Assembly: GCA_003647385.1 (NCBI GenBank)
Contig: QMMT01000144.1
Coordinates: 1-6,075, forward strand
Length of the DNA stretch: 6,075 bases
Reading direction: 5' to 3'
Source: Deltaproteobacteria bacterium
GTDB lineage: Bacteria; Desulfobacterota; Desulfobacteria; Desulfobacterales; Desulfobacteraceae
Below the pieces are notes generated by a model. It was not told the origin of the DNA, made no database searches, and saw nothing but the letters and a program-made list of their open reading frames with translations. This document shows, piece by piece, positions 1 through 6,075 of the stretch. The position numbers and the translations under genes were made by a program. Numbering within the stretch: position 1 is the stretch's first letter; the number at the start of each line of letters is the position of its first letter.

Positions 1-483
1 ATCGGAACCACAACCGAGCATGTTGCCAATGCTTTATCTAATCACCATAAATTGAGAATTATCACCAACAATCTCAATGTTGCAGCGATCATGAGTAAAA
101 ATGAGAATTTTGAAGTCATTGTTACAGGCGGCATTGTAAGAGCTAAAGACGGCGGTATTACGGGAGAGTCCGCCGTTAAGTGTATCAAGCAGTTTAAAGT
201 GGATATCGGCATCATCGGAATAAGCGGTATTGATCTTGATGGAACACTGCTTGATTTTGACTTCAGGGAAGTCCATGTTGCCAGAACAATTATCGAAAAC
301 TCAAGAAAGGTTTTTCTAGTTGCAGATCATTCCAAATTTGGCAGAAATGCCATGGTAAAACTTGGAAATATCAGAGAGATTGATACATTGATAACCGATA
401 AAAAACCGCCGGAACAGCTGATGGAGCTTGTTTTGAAATATGATATCGGCCTGATGGTTGATTTAGCTGTATTCAAAGATTAA
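1..483 (+). CDS. glpR: GlpR, DeoR-family glycerol-3-phosphate regulon repressor (5' truncated by window)
   Basis: The frame is open from base 1, so this is the C-terminal 160 residues of a gene that begins outside the window; the Met at base 52 is internal. DeoR-family repressors are about 250 residues, with an N-terminal helix-turn-helix (not visible here) and a C-terminal sugar-phosphate-binding domain (this part). Visible hallmarks, in order, are IGTTTEHVA, ITNNLNVA, a TGG...DGGITGE loop, GIIGISGIDLDGTLLDFDF, and IIENSRKVFLVADHSKFGRNAMV. From memory these match E. coli GlpR closely, including the NNLNVA, GISGID.DG and DHSKFGRNAMV segments, so I call GlpR and not a generic DeoR protein. The known effector of GlpR is sn-glycerol 3-phosphate, which relieves repression. 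It is convergent with the glycerol importer operon, which it probably controls from an operator upstream of glpS, outside the window. Other DeoR regulators remain possible but less likely. Confidence 0.9.
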   Translation: MGTTTEHVANALSNHHKLRIITNNLNVAAIMSKNENFEVIVTGGIVRAKDGGITGESAVKCIKQFKVDIGIIGISGIDLDGTLLDFDFREVHVARTIIENSRKVFLVADHSKFGRNAMVKLGNIREIDTLITDKKPPEQLMELVLKYDIGLMVDLAVFKD

Positions 484-527
484 CAGGTATTTGACAAAAT
501 CAATTTTTCTTCGTCAAATACCTGTTA
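481..527. terminator. Hairpin terminator between convergent glpR and glpV
   Basis: Bases 481-495 (TAACAGGTATTTGAC) and 513-527 (GTCAAATACCTGTTA) form a perfect 15-bp inverted repeat around a 17-base loop. The TAA at its left end is the glpR stop codon. On the plus strand the stem is followed by a T-rich run (TTTATTTACTTAATTTTT), typical of an intrinsic terminator. On the minus strand the hairpin lies about 30 bases past the glpV stop, but the following sequence (ATCTTTGAA) is only weakly T-rich. It is therefore a good terminator for glpR and a possible, weaker one for the importer operon. Confidence 0.8.
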
Positions 528-558
528 TTTATTTACTTAATTTTTAATCATTCCCCAA

Positions 559-2310
559 CTATTTAACCCTTCCTTCTTTCCACGCCTGGAGGAGTTTATC
601 ATAATTCACTGTTTCTCCCTGAGGTTTCTCGTTGGCAAGCTTTGCTTTTGGAGAACCGGGTTTGTTCAACCAGTATGCGTCATCCTTTTTGGGATTCAGT
701 TTAGGTCCCTTGTCTCCCTGAACACCAGCGCGTTCTATTCTTGCAAGGATCTTATCCTGTTCTTTGGCAAGGTTGTCCATTGCCGTAGAAACCGTTACTT
801 CACCGGCAACGGCCTCACCAATGTTCTGCCACCAGAGTTGTGCAAGTTTTGGATAGTCAGGAACATTTGTACCGGTGGGTGTCCATGCAACACGAGCCGG
901 GCTTCTGTAGAATTCCACAAGACCACCCAGTTTTGGTGCACGATCTGTAAATGACTGATGGTTTATATCAGAATTTCGGATTGGGGTAAGCCCCACATGA
1001 GCTTTCTTAAGAGAAGTGGTTTTGGCAACACAGAACTGAGCATATAACCAGGCTGCTTTTCTTCTATCCACAGGGGTGCTTTTCATGAGAGTCCAAGAAC
1101 CACAATCCTGATAACCCAGTTTCATGCCTTCTTCCCAGTAAGGACCATGGGGAGATGGTGCCATGCGCCATTTTGGAGTACCATCGGCATTCACAACCGG
1201 GGTTCCTACTTTTACCATATCCGCGGTGAAAGCCGTATACCAGAAAATCTGCTGGGCAACATTCCCTTTTGCAAGACTTGGAAGAGATTGATAAAAATCC
1301 ATTCCAAGAGCACCCGGAGGGGCATATTTTCTCAGCCAGTTCATATATTTGCGAAGGGCATATTTTGCAGCAGGGCCATTTGCAGCACCACCACGGGATA
1401 CAGAGGACCCCACAGGGCGGTCGTTTTCATCCACACGGATACCCCATTCATCAACGGGTTTTCCATTGGGCAATCCTTTATCTCCTGCTCCTGCCATGGA
1501 AAGCCATGCATCGGTGAAACGCCATCCAAGATCCGGTGCTTTCTTTCCATAATCCATGTGACCGTAAATGGCTTTGCCATTAATTTCGCTTACATCCTCA
1601 CTGAAAAATTCTGCGATATCTTCATAGGCTGACCAGTTGACAGGAACACCCAGTTCATATCCATAACGGGCTTTAAATTTGGCTTTAAAATCAGCTCGGT
1701 TGAACCAGTCATAGCGGAACCAGTAAAGATTTGCAAACTGCTGGTCCGGAAGCTGATATAATTTACCATCAGGACCGGTCGTAAAAGATTTTCCCATAAA
1801 GTCATCCACATCCAGTGTCGGCAGGGTAACGTCTTTCCCTGGACCGGCCATCCAGTCCGTCAGATTAACAACATATGGATACCGGTAGTGAGTACCGATG
1901 AGATCTGAGTCATTTATATAGGCATCAAACACATTTTTACCTGACTGCATCTGAATCTGCAGTTTTTCAATGACATCCCCTTCCTGAATCAAGTCATGGG
2001 TCACCTTGATTCCCGTGATCTCATAAAATGCTTTTGCCAAAACTTTTGATTCATACTCATGGGTGGGTATTGTTTCGGAAACAACTTTGATCTCCATTCC
2101 TTTAAAAGGTACAGCCGCTTTAATGAACCATTCCATTTCCTTGAGCTGCTCTTGTTGAGACAATGTCGACGGTTGGAATTCATCATTGACCCATCTTTTT
2201 GCAGCCGACATATCTGCACTCGCAGAAATTGCCGAGAATAAGAACAATACAGCCAGAATACATCCTATAATAAATATTCTGGAACCCGTTTTTTTAAACT
2301 TTTTTTCCAT
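559..2310 (-). CDS. glpV: GlpV, periplasmic glycerol-binding protein of the ABC importer
   Basis: 583 residues from the chosen start. The N-terminus is a Sec signal peptide: basic MEKKFKK, then a hydrophobic core (about residues 12-28), then an AxA site, ASA|D, with likely cleavage after residue 32. The mature protein begins with a helical leader (about 34-66) followed by the solute-binding core. That core contains the stretch TGIKVTHDLIQEGDVIEKLQ and an FDAYINDSDLIGTHYRY segment, which I recognise from family 1 binding proteins of glpSTPQUV importers. It is much longer than the usual 400-450 residues of family 1 binding proteins, which is normal for the GlpV group. It is the last gene of the operon, 110 bp after glpU, with a hairpin in the gap. 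I chose the Met at 2310 because GGAGGGAG lies just upstream. An in-frame Met at 2334 would add MKANGGSA, whose GGS codons are that same ribosome site. The glycerol assignment comes from gene context; another polyol cannot be excluded. Confidence 0.88.
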   Translation of the reverse strand: MEKKFKKTGSRIFIIGCILAVLFLFSAISASADMSAAKRWVNDEFQPSTLSQQEQLKEMEWFIKAAVPFKGMEIKVVSETIPTHEYESKVLAKAFYEITGIKVTHDLIQEGDVIEKLQIQMQSGKNVFDAYINDSDLIGTHYRYPYVVNLTDWMAGPGKDVTLPTLDVDDFMGKSFTTGPDGKLYQLPDQQFANLYWFRYDWFNRADFKAKFKARYGYELGVPVNWSAYEDIAEFFSEDVSEINGKAIYGHMDYGKKAPDLGWRFTDAWLSMAGAGDKGLPNGKPVDEWGIRVDENDRPVGSSVSRGGAANGPAAKYALRKYMNWLRKYAPPGALGMDFYQSLPSLAKGNVAQQIFWYTAFTADMVKVGTPVVNADGTPKWRMAPSPHGPYWEEGMKLGYQDCGSWTLMKSTPVDRRKAAWLYAQFCVAKTTSLKKAHVGLTPIRNSDINHQSFTDRAPKLGGLVEFYRSPARVAWTPTGTNVPDYPKLAQLWWQNIGEAVAGEVTVSTAMDNLAKEQDKILARIERAGVQGDKGPKLNPKKDDAYWLNKPGSPKAKLANEKPQGETVNYDKLLQAWKEGRVK

Positions 2311-2314
2311 AGCA

Positions 2315-2322
2315 CTCCCTCC
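2315..2322 (-). promoter_or_regulatory. Ribosome binding site deciding the glpV start
   Basis: On the minus strand GGAGGGAG spans 2322-2315, six bases from the GGAGGG core to the ATG at 2310. The upstream in-frame ATG at 2334 has only AGGGA about ten bases before it, and starting there would put the stronger site inside the coding region ahead of the signal peptide. This favours the shorter glpV product. Confidence 0.75.
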
Positions 2323-2359
2323 GTTTGCCTTCATTTAAAAAGATCCCTTTTGTAAGGAA

Positions 2360-2398
2360 TATATTACAGGAGTGAAGGCTTTAAACACCCGTAATATA
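2360..2398 (-). promoter_or_regulatory. Imperfect hairpin in the glpU-glpV gap
   Basis: TATATTAC (2360-2367) pairs with GTAATATA (2391-2398). The stem continues inward with GG/CC and GTG/CAC, giving 13 base pairs interrupted by two single unpaired A bases on one arm (2368 and 2371). The loop is about 11 bases (2375-2385). On the minus strand it begins 22 bases after the glpU stop codon and ends about 38 bases before the glpV ribosome site. No T-run follows it, so it does not look like a full intrinsic terminator. It could stabilise or mark a processing point in the mRNA so that the binding protein is made in excess. That role is inference. Confidence 0.5.
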
Positions 2399-2420
2399 AC
2401 TTATACTACCAAATTTAAAA

Positions 2421-2699
2421 CTATCCCCATCGCATGGCCACAGCCATCCAGACAAGCGCAATAACAAAACCTGCCCACAGGGTAATATCCGTCAATCCAA
2501 TCCATGCCAGGTGAATATATGCACTTCCCAGAAGTCCAATAAACAGTCGGTCTCCCCTTGTGGTTGAAATGGGTAAAAACCCTTTACGCTCAATGGTGGG
2601 AGATAAAACCTCCCATACAGTCATGGAGATCAGGATCATACCAATAGTTATAAAAAAAATTGCCGTGGGAAGTGTCCATGCCATCCATTCTAAGGTCAT
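2421..2699 (-). CDS. glpU: GlpU, small integral membrane protein of the glycerol ABC importer (DUF2160-like)
   Basis: 92 residues with three likely membrane segments, at about 7-30, 51-70 and 72-90. They are separated by a polar loop with a distinctive ERKGFLPISTTRGDRLF stretch (37-53). That loop and the length match the DUF2160 family, which sits between the permease and binding-protein genes of glpSTPQUV operons, exactly as here. There is no ATPase, EAA-loop or enzymatic motif, and no signal-peptide cleavage site is obvious. A strong AAGGAG at 2710-2705, five bases from the ATG, supports the start, and only 15 bp separate it from glpQ. Its role is not established; it may be an accessory subunit that helps assemble or tune the permease. 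Confidence is high for the gene and family and low for any mechanism. Confidence 0.88.
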   Translation of the reverse strand: MTLEWMAWTLPTAIFFITIGMILISMTVWEVLSPTIERKGFLPISTTRGDRLFIGLLGSAYIHLAWIGLTDITLWAGFVIALVWMAVAMRWG

Positions 2700-2714
2700 A
2701 ATAGCTCCTTATTT

Positions 2715-3518
2715 TTAAACCCGGCCCATGGCAAATCCCTTTGCCAGATTATTTCTCACAAACCAGATAACAAGAGCACCGGGCACAATGGTCAGGATTC
2801 CTGCAGCAGCCAGCAGGCCCCAGTCCAGGCCGGAAGCACTTACTGTACGGGTCATTGTGGCGGCAATGGGCTTTGCGTTTGTTGTGGTCAATGTCCTTGC
2901 CAGTAGAAGCTCTACCCAGGAAAACATGAAGCAGAAAAAAGCTGTAACACCGATGCCTGACCGTATCTGGGGAATAAAAATCGTTAAAAAAAACCTGGGA
3001 AATTTATATCCGTCAATGAATGCTGTTTCATCTATTTCCCTTGGAACCCCGGACATGAAACCTTCAAGAATCCACACAGCCAGGGGCACATTGAAAAGAC
3101 AATGGGCAAGGGCAACGGCAATATGAGTATCAATCAAACCAAAGGTTGAATACAGCTGAAAAAATGGAAGTAAAAACACAGCAGCCGGTGCCATTCTATT
3201 GGTCAGCAGCCAGAAGAACATCTGTTTGTCCCCAAGAAAACTATATCTTGAAAAGGCATAGGCAGCGGGCAGGGCTGTGACAAGGGAAATTGCCATATTC
3301 ATGGTCACATAGATAATAGAGTTGATATATCCGGAATACCAGGAAACATCTGTAAAGATTTTAATATAGTTGTTAAAGGTAATATGTTTTGGATAAAGGG
3401 AAAAAGTACTGAGAATATCCGCATTGGTTCTCAGGGACATATTCAGCATCCAGTAAATGGGGAGCATTAAAAGAATAAGATAAGCCAGAAAAACCAGGTT
3501 TCGTTTTTCTAATTTCAT
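2715..3518 (-). CDS. glpQ: GlpQ, glycerol ABC importer inner-membrane permease subunit (MalG-like)
   Basis: 267 residues, six predicted membrane segments (about 8-25, 64-88, 101-121, 131-152, 187-207, 233-254). The cytoplasmic coupling loop that docks on the ATPases is visible at 161-183, with E161, A166, D169, G170, I180 and P183 in the usual EAA-loop positions; the terminal LP is replaced by IP. The conserved C-terminal tail NNLAKGFAMGRV resembles MalG-type permeases (compare the G-rich ends of MalG and UgpE). The ATG overlaps the glpP stop by four bases (ATGA at 3518-3515), so translation of the two permeases is probably coupled. AAGGAG at 3531-3526 sits seven bases upstream, inside the end of glpP. 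It would pair with GlpP to form the channel. This name is for the transporter subunit, not the glycerophosphodiesterase also called GlpQ in enterobacteria. Confidence 0.9.
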   Translation of the reverse strand: MKLEKRNLVFLAYLILLMLPIYWMLNMSLRTNADILSTFSLYPKHITFNNYIKIFTDVSWYSGYINSIIYVTMNMAISLVTALPAAYAFSRYSFLGDKQMFFWLLTNRMAPAAVFLLPFFQLYSTFGLIDTHIAVALAHCLFNVPLAVWILEGFMSGVPREIDETAFIDGYKFPRFFLTIFIPQIRSGIGVTAFFCFMFSWVELLLARTLTTTNAKPIAATMTRTVSASGLDWGLLAAAGILTIVPGALVIWFVRNNLAKGFAMGRV

Positions 3519-4387
3519 GCTTTTTCTCCTTTTCCAACATTTTGCAAGACTTGATAAAACAACCAGCAGAACAATAGGATGATGAGAAAATAAACCAGGG
3601 AGAACGCTGCGGCAGGACCCAGGTCAAACTGCCCCACAGCAACCTTTACCAGGTAAATAGACAAAAAGGTTGTGGTATTACCGGGACCGCCGCCGGTGAG
3701 GACAAAGGGTTCTGCATAGATCAAGAAACTGTCCATGAAACGAAGCAGTAGAGCAATGGTAAGAACCCCTCTCATCTTGGGCAACTGGATATACCAGAAT
3801 GTTGCCCAGGTGGATGCACCATCAATTTTGGCTGCCTGGAAATAGGCTTCAGGGATGGCCCGAAGTCCGGCATAGGCCAGAAGAACCACAAGGGGTGTCC
3901 AATGCCATACTTCCATCAACATCAAAGTTATCCATGCCTGAATAGGGCTGGATGTATGATCAAATGCAATCCCCATCCCATTGATTGCAGCACCGAACAA
4001 TCCGATATCCGGCCGGGTAAATATAATCCAGATGGTTCCGATAACATTCCAGGGGATGAGCAGGGGCAATGCAACCAGGACCAGGCTGACGGAGGCTGCA
4101 ATGCCTTTTTTCGGCATCATCAAAGCAATAAAGACACCCAGGGGCATTTCAATCAACAGCACAAGCCCTGAAAAAATAAGCTGCTTTCCCAATGCAGCAT
4201 GTAATCTTTTGTCAGAAAGTACTTCCTCAAACCACTCAATCCCCACGAACACCCTTTGGCCCGGGCCGAAAATGTCCTGCAGGGAATAGTTAACCACCGT
4301 CATCAAGGGGATGATGGCGCTGAAGGCAACCAGAATAAAAACCGGCAGAACAAAAAACCAGGCTTTGTTATCTTTCCATTTATCCAT
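3515..4387 (-). CDS. glpP: GlpP, glycerol ABC importer inner-membrane permease subunit (MalF/UgpA-like)
   Basis: 290 residues with six predicted membrane segments (about 10-33, 68-92, 100-124, 150-172, 205-226, 260-282). The coupling loop at 180-203 is canonical: E180-A181, A185-A186, D189-G190-A191, then I200-Q201-L202-P203. The periplasmic stretch FVLTGGGPGNTTTFLSIYL (228-246) is a hallmark of MalF/UgpA-type sugar and polyol permeases. It starts 18 bp after glpT. Its ribosome site AGGAG (4402-4398) is ten bases from the ATG, a rather long spacing, and no better start codon is in frame nearby. It overlaps glpQ by four bases. UgpA (glycerol-3-phosphate permease) is the closest alternative by family; the adjacent glpU and paired ATPases argue for the glycerol system. 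Confidence 0.9.
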   Translation of the reverse strand: MDKWKDNKAWFFVLPVFILVAFSAIIPLMTVVNYSLQDIFGPGQRVFVGIEWFEEVLSDKRLHAALGKQLIFSGLVLLIEMPLGVFIALMMPKKGIAASVSLVLVALPLLIPWNVIGTIWIIFTRPDIGLFGAAINGMGIAFDHTSSPIQAWITLMLMEVWHWTPLVVLLAYAGLRAIPEAYFQAAKIDGASTWATFWYIQLPKMRGVLTIALLLRFMDSFLIYAEPFVLTGGGPGNTTTFLSIYLVKVAVGQFDLGPAAAFSLVYFLIILLFCWLFYQVLQNVGKGEKA

Positions 4388-4405
4388 ATGAGTGATACTC
4401 CTAAC

Positions 4406-5497
4406 TTAGTTTTTTAAAAGTATGTCATTGCTAAATAATCTGATCCAGTTTTTAGAAAATTTTAGCCAGGCCTTTTCAGAAGGCGTGTGTTTTCCTTCAG
4501 GCAAACGGGCTCTGAGAATATTGTTATCACCCAGGATTACCGTAACAATTTTGTAATTACCGTGATCTTCTATTGATTTGACGATTGCTGGTAAACTTCC
4601 TTCAACCTGGGTATCATGTATCTGAAGATAGAGGGGTCGTATGCCCAGTTCAATTTTCCCTTTGGCAGCAGCACCCAGGGCAGCGGTTTCATCATTTAAT
4701 TTGATTTTTATATCACCCACCATGGCATGGCTGCCCCCAAGGGTGCAGGGCAGAAAATTCATTCCAGGGCTGCCGATAAAATAACCCACAAATTTATGAC
4801 TGGGATTTTCAAAAAGTTCCTGGGGACTACCAATCTGGACTATCCCACCCTCATACATGACAATTACATGATCCGCAAAGGTAAGGGCTTCCACCTGGTC
4901 ATGGGTCACATATAATAAGGTGAGTTTTAATTGTTCATGGACCTGTTTCAATTTGCACCGCAGCTGCCATTTCAAATGGGGATCAATAACCGTAAGGGGT
5001 TCATCAAATAAAATAGCTGCCACATCACTTCTGACAAGTCCCCGCCCCAGGGATATCTTTTGTTTGGCATCTGCACTAAGCCTGGCAGCCTTTTTATTAA
5101 GGCTGTCTGTCAGGTCAAGTATTTCTGCCACTTCCAGAACCCGTTTTTCGATGTCAATTTTATTAAATCCGCGATTTTTCAAAGGAAAGGCAAGGTTGTC
5201 ATAAACACTCATGGTATCATAAAGAACAGGGAATTGAAAAACCTGGGAAATGTTCCGTTTTTCAGGGGGCAGACCGGTAACATCTTTTCCATCAAATAAG
5301 ACCCTGCCTTTGCTAGGGGTGAGAAGGCCTGAAATAATATTCAGTAAAGTCGTTTTCCCACAGCCGGAAGGGCCGAGAAGAGCATATGCCCCGCCATCCT
5401 TCCAGATGTTATCAATCAATCTCAATGCATAATCTGTTTCGTTCTTTGGGTTCGCAATATAACTGTGAGCCACATTATCTAAGGTTATTTCTGCCAT
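4406..5497 (-). CDS. glpT: GlpT, ATP-binding subunit of the glycerol ABC importer, with a degenerate signature motif
   Basis: 363 residues, a MalK-type ATPase with an N-terminal nucleotide-binding domain and a C-terminal OB/TOBE regulatory domain. Walker A is GPSGCGKTT (42-50), the Q-loop glutamine is Q88 (VFQF), Walker B is AILFDE (161-166) with catalytic E166 present, and the switch histidine is H199 (YVTHDQ). The ABC signature is LSADAKQ (140-146), not the usual LSGGQ, and the D-loop is TVID (169-172), not S-A/N-L-D. The IGSPGMNFL (241-249) and GIRPLYL segments mark the start of the C-terminal domain and its second half. AGGAG at 5508-5504, six bases from the ATG, supports the start. It follows glpS by 24 bp and should pair with it as a heterodimer on GlpP/GlpQ. 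It is distinct from the major-facilitator glycerol-3-phosphate antiporter also named GlpT in E. coli. Confidence 0.9.
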   Translation of the reverse strand: MAEITLDNVAHSYIANPKNETDYALRLIDNIWKDGGAYALLGPSGCGKTTLLNIISGLLTPSKGRVLFDGKDVTGLPPEKRNISQVFQFPVLYDTMSVYDNLAFPLKNRGFNKIDIEKRVLEVAEILDLTDSLNKKAARLSADAKQKISLGRGLVRSDVAAILFDEPLTVIDPHLKWQLRCKLKQVHEQLKLTLLYVTHDQVEALTFADHVIVMYEGGIVQIGSPQELFENPSHKFVGYFIGSPGMNFLPCTLGGSHAMVGDIKIKLNDETAALGAAAKGKIELGIRPLYLQIHDTQVEGSLPAIVKSIEDHGNYKIVTVILGDNNILRARLPEGKHTPSEKAWLKFSKNWIRLFSNDILLKN

Positions 5498-5521
5498 TCA
5501 TATCTCCTAGTCACACCCTAA

Positions 5522-6075
5522 TTAAGCAGAGGCATTTTTCGGCGACAAAATAAGTTCTCCAGCTTTGGAAAATACAAATAAATTTGCCGGATCAAGATAA
5601 AACAAAATCTTTGAACCAATTTTTTTTGAATACACGCCTAATTCTTGAACAACAAGCTTTGTGCCGGTATAATTCACATGGAAAAATGTTTCAGATCCGT
5701 TTATTTCTGCCAGATCGAGAATTGCTTCTATTGCAATATCTGTTTTATTTTGGGGATTTAAATGCAGGTGATTGGAACGAATACCTACAATATAATCGCC
5801 CGATGTCAAAGATTTCATATGCATCGTTAAAGGTATGGTCAAATCGTTTCCCAGGTGAAACCCAGGCCCTTCAACATTGCAATCAATTAAATTAATGGGG
5901 GGGTCACTGAAAACTTCAGCAACTTTGATCGTCGCTGGCCTATGAAAGACTTCAGAAGTGATCCCGGTTTGAAGAACTCGCCCTTCATCAAGAATAACAA
6001 TGTTTCCACCAAGTTTCAGTGCTTCTGCCGGCTCTGTTGAGGTATAAACAACAATAGCATCCCTTTGTTTAAAGA
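5522..6075 (-). CDS. glpS: GlpS, second ATP-binding subunit of the glycerol ABC importer (5' truncated by window)
   Basis: The frame is open to the right edge, so this is the C-terminal 183 residues of a protein expected to be about 360; the Walker A, signature and Walker B lie outside. Reading from the edge, the stretch VVYTSTEPAEAL aligns without gaps to LYVTHDQVEAL of GlpT, and the parallels continue: DEGRVLQTG with YEGGIVQIG, and FSDPPINLI with IGSPGMNFL. A GIRSNHLHLNP segment marks the C-terminal TOBE-type domain, as in MalK relatives. The switch histidine is replaced by threonine (codon 6037-6035). The TTG at 5842 is internal to this longer frame, not a start. It is the most upstream importer gene seen; the operon promoter and any GlpR operator should lie before it. 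From memory the TEP replacement also occurs in other GlpS proteins. Confidence 0.87.
   Translation of the reverse strand, partial: FKQRDAIVVYTSTEPAEALKLGGNIVILDEGRVLQTGITSEVFHRPATIKVAEVFSDPPINLIDCNVEGPGFHLGNDLTIPLTMHMKSLTSGDYIVGIRSNHLHLNPQNKTDIAIEAILDLAEINGSETFFHVNYTGTKLVVQELGVYSKKIGSKILFYLDPANLFVFSKAGELILSPKNASA

Noticed and set aside
1147..1632. 161-residue plus-strand open frame
   Set aside because: It is antisense to the middle of glpV, whose frame has clear family motifs. The translation is rich in His, Ile, Ser and Cys with no recognisable domain, as expected of a shadow frame.
2251..2271. Lipobox-like IIGC in the GlpV signal sequence (Cys at residue 17)
   Set aside because: Only about five hydrophobic residues precede the cysteine and the hydrophobic core continues well past it to an ASA|D site, so ordinary Sec cleavage is more likely than lipidation.
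2311..2334. Longer glpV start with an MKANGGSA extension
   Set aside because: The extension would place eight residues before the basic signal-peptide start, and it overlaps the strong ribosome site GGAGGGAG. The Met at 2310 is the better start.
2335..2420. Possible internal promoter before glpV
   Set aside because: AT-rich hexamers resembling a -10 element occur on the minus strand, but none has a convincing -35 partner at the right spacing.
2728..3126. 132-residue plus-strand open frame
   Set aside because: It lies wholly antisense to the membrane-coding glpQ; no recognisable domain and no independent support.
4406..5497. UgpC/MalK of a glycerol-3-phosphate (ugp) importer
   Set aside because: Two different paired ATPase genes, the degenerate signature and the adjacent glpU fit glpSTPQUV. 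Ugp systems use a single ATPase gene with a normal signature.
5522..5842. Short minus-strand gene starting at the TTG at 5842
   Set aside because: The same frame stays open to the right edge and encodes ATPase-type sequence, so the TTG is an internal leucine codon of glpS.
5584..5895. 103-residue plus-strand open frame
   Set aside because: It is antisense to glpS, whose frame aligns with GlpT and runs to the window edge; its own product has no recognisable features.

Overview
The window carries most of a glycerol ABC-importer operon of the glpSTPQUV type, read on the minus strand, and the 3' end of a glycerol-3-phosphate-responsive DeoR-family repressor (glpR) on the plus strand. Family assignment rests on recognised protein motifs and gene order; no database search was run. 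The DNA is moderately AT-rich. Shine-Dalgarno sequences are strong, genes are tightly packed, and the importer uses a periplasmic binding protein with a Sec signal peptide. All of this fits a Gram-negative bacterium. A member of the Proteobacteria or Desulfobacterota is plausible, but the sequence does not settle the genus.

Layout from the left edge. Bases 1-483 hold the effector-binding part of GlpR; its DNA-binding domain lies outside the window. A perfect 15-bp hairpin (481-527) that includes the glpR stop codon separates it from the convergent importer operon. On the minus strand, in transcription order, the operon runs glpS (partial, enters from the right edge, ends at 5522), glpT (5497-4406), glpP (4387-3515), glpQ (3518-2715), glpU (2699-2421) and glpV (2310-559). 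Gaps are 24, 18, -4 and 15 bp up to glpU. A 110-bp gap holding an imperfect hairpin then precedes glpV. No stretch over 300 bases lacks a gene. No operon promoter is visible, because it should lie upstream of glpS beyond the window.

How the parts work together: GlpV would capture substrate in the periplasm, GlpP and GlpQ would form the membrane channel, and GlpS and GlpT would form an ATPase heterodimer that powers import. GlpU is a small three-helix membrane protein that accompanies these systems and has no assigned role. Imported glycerol would be phosphorylated, and glycerol 3-phosphate would release GlpR. No glycerol kinase or dehydrogenase gene is in the window.

The most interesting signal is in the ATPase pair. 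GlpT has a degenerate ABC signature (LSADAKQ instead of LSGGQ-type), and GlpS has threonine where the switch histidine should be. By ABC dimer geometry these two losses fall in the same composite ATP site, which suggests an importer with one consensus and one degenerate nucleotide site.
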